Shown: positions 59,066 through 64,000 of the stretch, piece after piece
Layout: every line of letters begins with the position of its first letter
Position numbering within the stretch: position 1 is the stretch's first letter
NCBI GenBank assembly: GCA_900312665.1
Contig: ONZQ02000002.1
Coordinates: forward strand, 2,040,200 to 2,104,199
DNA length: 64,000 nucleotides
Source: Cephalotrichum gorgonifer
Lineage: Eukaryota > Ascomycota > Sordariomycetes > Microascales > Microascaceae
Direction: 5' to 3'
Notes under the pieces: generated by a model
Told to the model about the DNA's origin: nothing
The model's database searches: none
What the model saw: only the letters and a program-made list of their open reading frames with translations
Translations under genes and position numbers: made by a program

Positions 59066-60454
59066 CTCTGTGTCGGTCCGAGGGTAGTGCGGGAGGTCTT
59101 CAAATCCCGCGGCGAGGGAGACAGGGGGGTATTTAAGGGCTTTTGGCGTTGTGGTACAACGTCCAGGTCTGTCTTCTATAGGAAGCGCGCGAGTCGACCG
59201 GTTTGGGGCGGGCGAATGAGGTTCGAGGTTTTGGTCGTCTTAGGTTCAGGTCACAAAGAAATAGCGTCTGGGCGAGGCAGAACAGCTAAACGTGCAAAGG
59301 GGAAGGGACGGGGGCCGTTATTTGGAATTATGCTAGATTAATCCGGGCAACAAAGGAAGTGAGGACTGGAAACCCTCGAGAAAATATCAAGATCTCCAGC
59401 GGGCGCCCACCACCGCGTCTCGGTGATCTCATCCCCCTCTGGCAAAATACTTTGGCGCGCCAGACTTGTCTCTGTTCGAGGAGCGAGGGTGGGACGCGAT
59501 CACGTGATTATACCCACATTGGAGCCAAGCCATGTGATGAGTCAGCATAGGGTTGGTATGACAGATAAAAACCCGGTTTTTGGACGTCTTGACATTTTTC
59601 CTGTCCTTCTTGCCAAATCGGAGTTGATCCAACAAGGCCGGCAGGTGCCACCGAAACTCCTCCGGTCGACGATTCCAGAAAGAGGTCGAAAGCGGAAGGG
59701 GTCGAACAGCAGCAGCAAGTTTGCAGCGGGTCTAAAATCTGGGCCCGTACGCGCTCTTCCCCCGACCGCCGCGCTTCCGCAAATCCCGGAATCGCTTCGC
59801 CGCCTAAGACGAGAGACCGGGGGCAGGAACCGGAACGAGATACGTCTGGCTACCTTCAGCAGTCTCTCATCGGCATTTTCACCCGTCGAATCGATAGAGG
59901 ACCCATCCCTCGCCGAGACTTCCGTAGGCACAACCAACAAACGAACAGAAACACCTCGTAGCTCACCGAAACCACTCTCCCTCAACCCTCCCCGTCTGCC
60001 TCCCAGTGAGAGACACACACCCAGCTTCAAACTAGATAGAACTTGCCGTCCGGTTTTCTTAAAGACCACCCTTGGATGAGCAGGTGTGGACAATGAAGCG
60101 AAAGAAATTACCCCAGGCCTCAAACTCTTCTTTCTTGGCGTCTGTTCCCGCGAGCTTTCAAGCCGTTAGCCTACGATCAATCCTGATGTAGGTGAAGGTG
60201 GCTCGGGGAGACATTTTCACCTTCGTATATATATTAAGCGTAGTATAGTCGACGCATATCTTATTTTGCCAGGTGACTGAAGCATCTTAGGGGGGTTGTT
60301 GAATGAGAGAGCTTCTCGTTTCGACTATGTATGGAGATTTGTAACTACCTGCGTTCTGGACGCGAGGTGGTGAAGCAACCACCCCAACCGCTTCTCTCGC
60401 TCTCTCTCTGTCCCTCCCCCAAGGGCGCTCGTTCGAGCGAGGGCCCGCCACAGC
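59066..60454. other. spacer with long opposing frames, no gene accepted
   Basis: Long frames lie on both strands (59423-60079 plus, 59542-60123 minus). They overlap and neither shows a domain. The Arg/Ser/Pro content on both strands reflects GC composition. The right end is the trailing part of the glyoxalase II gene. Confidence 0.45.
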
Positions 60455-62005
60455 TCACAACTTGAACGAGTTCTTCATATTTCGAAGTTTATCCATCACC
60501 TCCACCGGATCCGTCACCCCCGTAGCCTTCTGCACCTCCGGGTCCTATACCGAAGTCAGCGAGGTGCGCATAGCCACGTGTTGTTTGCCAGCCCGGGGCA
60601 ACTTTACCTGTACTCTCATGAACGCATTGTGTTTCTATCACAACCGTTAGTTATCCAGACGTTAAATGCGCGCCACGGCTGGTAGCTTGGCGGGGGGAAG
60701 GGGGAGGGGGGTGATCCTTACCTTCTCGTCCCCGATCGTAAACTTGCCCTGCGACTCCACGTTGTTCTCCGTGAACGCCGCCAGGTTTCGGACGGCGTCG
60801 TTCTGTAGTACGGAGAGCGTGAAGGCCACGTTCGACTTGGTGTACTCGTGGCCAGGCTACGAAGCACGGGTTAGCTTCCCTGTCCACCCCACAACCCTGG
60901 GGGAAGGACGAGGTAACTCACGTAGACGAGCGTGTCGTCGGGTAGGCCCGCGAGAACCACGTTCAGGGCCTTGTGCATCTCGGCCGCCGACCCTTCGAAG
61001 AACCTGCCGCAGCCTAGAAATAAGTCGTTAGGGTCAACAGCACACGAATAGTCCCACCATGATGGCAGGGAAGGGAAAACAAAATAGGTAGGGGACACCC
61101 GTGGCAGGTAGGGTACTCACCGCTAATGAAGAGGGTATCGCCGGAGAACACGACCCTGTGGTCGCCGTCCTCCATGAACCAGCAGATACTGTCCTGAGTG
61201 TGACACGGCGTGTGGAGGGGCGTGACAGAGATGCCGCCGATCTTCAGCTTCTCGTTGTGTCCCGGTGTAAAGGTCACGCCATCGGAGTCCTTGCCTCCCC
61301 AGATGGGAAGCTTTGGCTCGAATGCGTCGCGCTGCAGCTTGTTAGAGATAGAGATCCCCGGGAAAAGAGGGAATGGAGAACGGGGCGCGGGGTACGGGGT
61401 ACTAGATGTGGGAAATGGGGGGAGGGGGTAGTTACGATTTCCGCATTACCGCCGGCGTGGTCGCCGTGACTAGGTCGTATCATCAGCACCGCAGAGATAG
61501 GGGAAGTCGTTGGTTCGCACTTCAGAGAAAACGTACTGGTGCGTGTTGATGATGGAGATGAGATTGAGTTCATCAGACTTGATGGCATCCTTCAGAACAG
61601 GCAGAACCCTATTACCACATTGAAAGCATCAGCCCATCCGAGCTCCCGTATGCGTTGAAAGAGAGAGCATCCCCACAGAGCACCCACGGGATACTCACTC
61701 GGCGGGGTGTGCCGGGTCAATGATCACGGCGTCCTTCGTCTTCTCGTCCACTACCAGATAGGCGTAGTTGTTCCCCGTCCCCTTCCCTAGTTCGACGTCA
61801 GAAACTCTCTCTGCCTTGCCACACTTTCCCCCCCCTCACCCCTCAACTCCTGCGCCGCGCCTGCCCAGAGATACTCACACATGGGAATGCTCCTGATATG
61901 CATCTTGCGCGTCGTCGATGGTGTAAACTTGTACCTCAAAATGCGTGAGTAACCTCGGCTTATAAATATGGACGGATACACACGGTGGGCTGCGGGGCTC
62001 AACAT
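60455..62005 (-). CDS. GLO2: hydroxyacylglutathione hydrolase (glyoxalase II)
   Basis: Nine exons: 62005-61879, 61786-61699, 61608-61537, 61469-61436, 61331-61121, 61013-60922, 60856-60722, 60634-60608 and 60544-60455. Starting at the Met of MHIRSIPMWKGTGNNYAYL (61903) gives 257 residues, the usual cytosolic length. The metallo-beta-lactamase metal site is THHHGDHAGGN (60-70), followed by TPCHTQDS, FSGDTLFISGCGRFFEG and PGHEYTKSN. The C-terminus is NMKNSFKL. The enzyme hydrolyses S-D-lactoylglutathione to lactate and glutathione. An upstream in-frame Met (62005) adds 34 residues that look like a mitochondrial presequence, so two products are possible. One acceptor (61332) could instead be seven bases earlier on the minus strand, adding Leu-Gln. 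Confidence 0.92.
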
Positions 62006-62376
62006 ACCCTGCTACACTGACTGAATCGGAACTGCTGTGAAAGTCTCTTAGAAGTCGGGCGAAGGAGGGACGAGCCTAAAGATGTTCGGAACATGAGGTG
62101 TTAAGGGGGAAGGTAGGTAAGTACTCATAAGGAGGGGTTGGTTTACAAATCATCATGAAGCCCATGAAAGCGTCACATTATACTTGATGGACAACTCCTC
62201 CTCACGTGCTGACTAATACAGTATTTTGTTCACCCTAAAGGTCGAGGACAGTCGAGAAAGGGGTTTGCAATGCTGACAGCTGCTGTAGTGTGTTGTCTAT
62301 ATGGGTATCTAACAGGAGACAGAGACGAGAGGGTAATGGCGGACTACGTGGGTTGTGATGTTGGCCAAGATGCCAA

Positions 62377-63712
62377 CTACACAACACCTATCGGCTTCGG
62401 CTCCCACTGCTCGTAGGAAGACCACCCGATCTCATTCTCCGAGCCCGAGCTCGCCTCGGCGGCCGTCTCCCCACCGCCGGCATCGCCCTTCGAACCGCTC
62501 GACTCTCTCGCCGCCAGCTCCTCCCGCACCTTCTCATACTCGGTCCTCGCCCCCTCCACGCCGTGCGCGGCAGACGAGGCACCAGACCCCGCGACACTGC
62601 TGTCCGCAGACTGTAGCAGCTCCCGCGAGAGCTGCACCGACCCCAGCAACACGCGGACCTTCTTCGTGGTCTCTGATATCTCGATGGCCGCCCTCAGAAC
62701 CCTCGTCTTCCCCCACCGCGCCAGCAGCACCCGCAGCCCCTCCGCCTTGGTTGTGGGGTCCGTAGCGGCGCTGCTGTCGAGGTACTCGACCACCGCGTCG
62801 CGGCACGGGTCGGCGCGGGACTCCTCCGCGCCCTGGTCCGCTGTGAGGTGCTGCCAGTAATAGTCCCATATCCATGCCAGCGCCTTCTCGGCGGCGGAAC
62901 GTAGCCTCGCGAGGGAGGGGAGCTGCTCGTGCGTCGCCTGGTGCCGAAGCTCGACGAAGGTGGCCGGTAGTCCTATCGTCTTGGCGACGGAGAACATGCT
63001 CATCTTCCTCTGCTTGTCCTGCTGCATGTCGAGGAGGCCCGTGACGAAGCTAGATGTGACAAAGGGGATTGTTGGTTAGCGGCTGCGTGGGCTACCGAAG
63101 GGAGCTTTGGTGGAGAGCTTGGTTCGATGTACGAATGTGTCGGGGTCCCGAGCCAGGGCTGGTTAGGATACGCGGTACCGGAGTCTACGAAACGCTCTAC
63201 TTCCCGAATCGTAAGACTGTAGACCCCAATGGAACGCAAGGTCGTGAGCGGTTTACGACGCCGTGGCCACCTCGACACATATACACCGGTCACACCCGGG
63301 CATTCTGCAAAGCACAGAGCCGGGTCATAGGCTCTACCGCGCTATAGGCGGAGCAGAACCTGCCCACGGCAGAACGAAGCACAACATAAAATCAAACGGC
63401 GGAGAGAGGAGGGACGGGATCGTTATCATACCGACTAAACGCGGTCGAGTACGCCGCCCTCACCGCATACGTCGACGACCCGCCCGACGACATCCTCTCC
63501 GTGTCGCAGAGTACCGCCGCCGTCAACAGCGCCGTCGACTCGACCAGGTGTGGGCAGTTTCCCCTCTGCATCCACATCGAGACCCTCGCCACGGCCCCGT
63601 GCTGGAGCTCCCTGCGCCGGCCAGCGTCATCCTGGTCATCGGGGTAGAAGTGGTCGCGGGCCGTGAGGAGCTCGTGGCGGTCGCGCCAAGGTGTGAAGAC
63701 GAATTGGACCAT
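62377..63712 (-). CDS. LAS1: LAS1 pre-rRNA (ITS2) endonuclease
   Basis: Exons 63712-63432 and 63049-62377 give 317 residues. The family opening MVQFVFTPWRDRHELLTARD is followed by VARVSMWMQRGNCPHLVEST (about 41-60) and TYAVRAAYSTAFSR. Splicing then continues FVTGLLDMQQDKQRKMSMFS and IGLPATFVELRHQATHEQLP. RHQATHE contains the HEPN nuclease RxxxxH motif. The C-terminus ends in SYEQWEPKPIGVV, like other LAS1 proteins. LAS1 with the GRC3 kinase cleaves the C2 site in ITS2 during 60S ribosome assembly. The intron is long for this window (382 bp, GTATGA...CTAG). The protein is shorter than yeast Las1, with a reduced region after the nuclease domain. Confidence 0.92.
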
Positions 63713-64000
63713 TTTTTCCCCCTCCCGCCACTACCACCACCCCTTTTTGGCGTCTCGTTGCAGCAACGACCCTGGTCGCTTGCTTTTGTTCTTTTTTTTT
63801 TTCGCCTTATTCTTTTCCTTCGGGCGCTTTCGGTACGGGAAGACGAAAAGAGGGGTTCGGCGGCAGGAAGAGTTTGTTGGAAAAGGTGGGGAGGAGTGCG
63901 TGCGTAATCATCCGTAATAGTGTGCGGACGAGTCGTCCGTCACTCTCTCGCCAGGTTTGCGAAATGGAGTAAAATTGAGAGGAGTGGAGATGCTTGTTAT
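63713..64000. other. right-edge sequence upstream of LAS1
   Basis: The stretch holds the LAS1 promoter and leader. A T-run (63785-63801) lies about 75 bp before the start codon. No gene is seen. Confidence 0.5.

Noticed and set aside
59423..60123. Opposing 218- and 193-codon frames between the EF-hand and glyoxalase genes
   Set aside because: Both strands are open because of GC-rich composition. Neither has family motifs, and a choice between them cannot be supported.

Overview
This window is nuclear DNA from a filamentous ascomycete (Pezizomycotina, most likely Sordariomycetes). Several things point that way. Genes are split by short GT-AG introns, mostly 50-100 bp, with CTAAC/CTGAC-like branch sites. 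The gene set includes a PTH11/SAT4-type fungal rhodopsin-fold protein, a Zn2Cys6 regulator, DUG3, fungal importin-alpha and POT1. Intergenic spacers are long and pyrimidine-rich. The genus cannot be fixed from sequence alone. All exon-intron structures were worked out by hand from splice signals, phase and protein-family continuity. No RNA evidence was available.

Layout. 1-11 kb: AIM6-like phosphodiesterase (-), DUG3 glutathione-degrading amidotransferase (+), ERS1/cystinosin PQ-loop cystine transporter (-), mitochondrial aspartate/glutamate carrier (-). 11-25 kb: B-type cyclin (-), then about 8 kb with no confident gene. 24.8-26.8 kb: a Zn2Cys6 regulator with its zinc cluster near the C-terminus (+). 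27-32 kb: a second gene-poor stretch holding simple repeats, a 12-bp minisatellite and a decayed, duplicated exon-like segment. 32-42 kb: an accessory-looking block of MFS monocarboxylate-type transporter (+), kynurenine formamidase (-), PTH11/SAT4-like membrane protein (+) and salicylate-hydroxylase-like FAD monooxygenase (-). 42-64 kb: a dense housekeeping block of RNA polymerase III RPC4 (-), urease accessory UreD (-), cohesin SCC3/STAG (+), telomere protein POT1 (-), importin-alpha (+), a degenerate EF-hand protein (-), glyoxalase II (-) and LAS1 pre-rRNA endonuclease (-).

Functional links. DUG3 and ERS1 are convergent neighbours in thiol/cystine metabolism. The transporter, kynurenine formamidase and FAD hydroxylase could form a loose tryptophan/aromatic catabolism group, which is inference. 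SCC3, POT1, importin-alpha and the cyclin are chromosome or cell-cycle genes, but such genes often sit near each other without being linked. No rRNA, convincing tRNA, intact transposon or CRISPR array was found. The least explained features are the decayed duplicated segment near 30 kb, the 8-kb gap upstream of the cyclin, and a recurrent family of short palindrome-forming motifs (TACTCGTAC, TACTTGTAC, TACGGAGTA) in the spacers.
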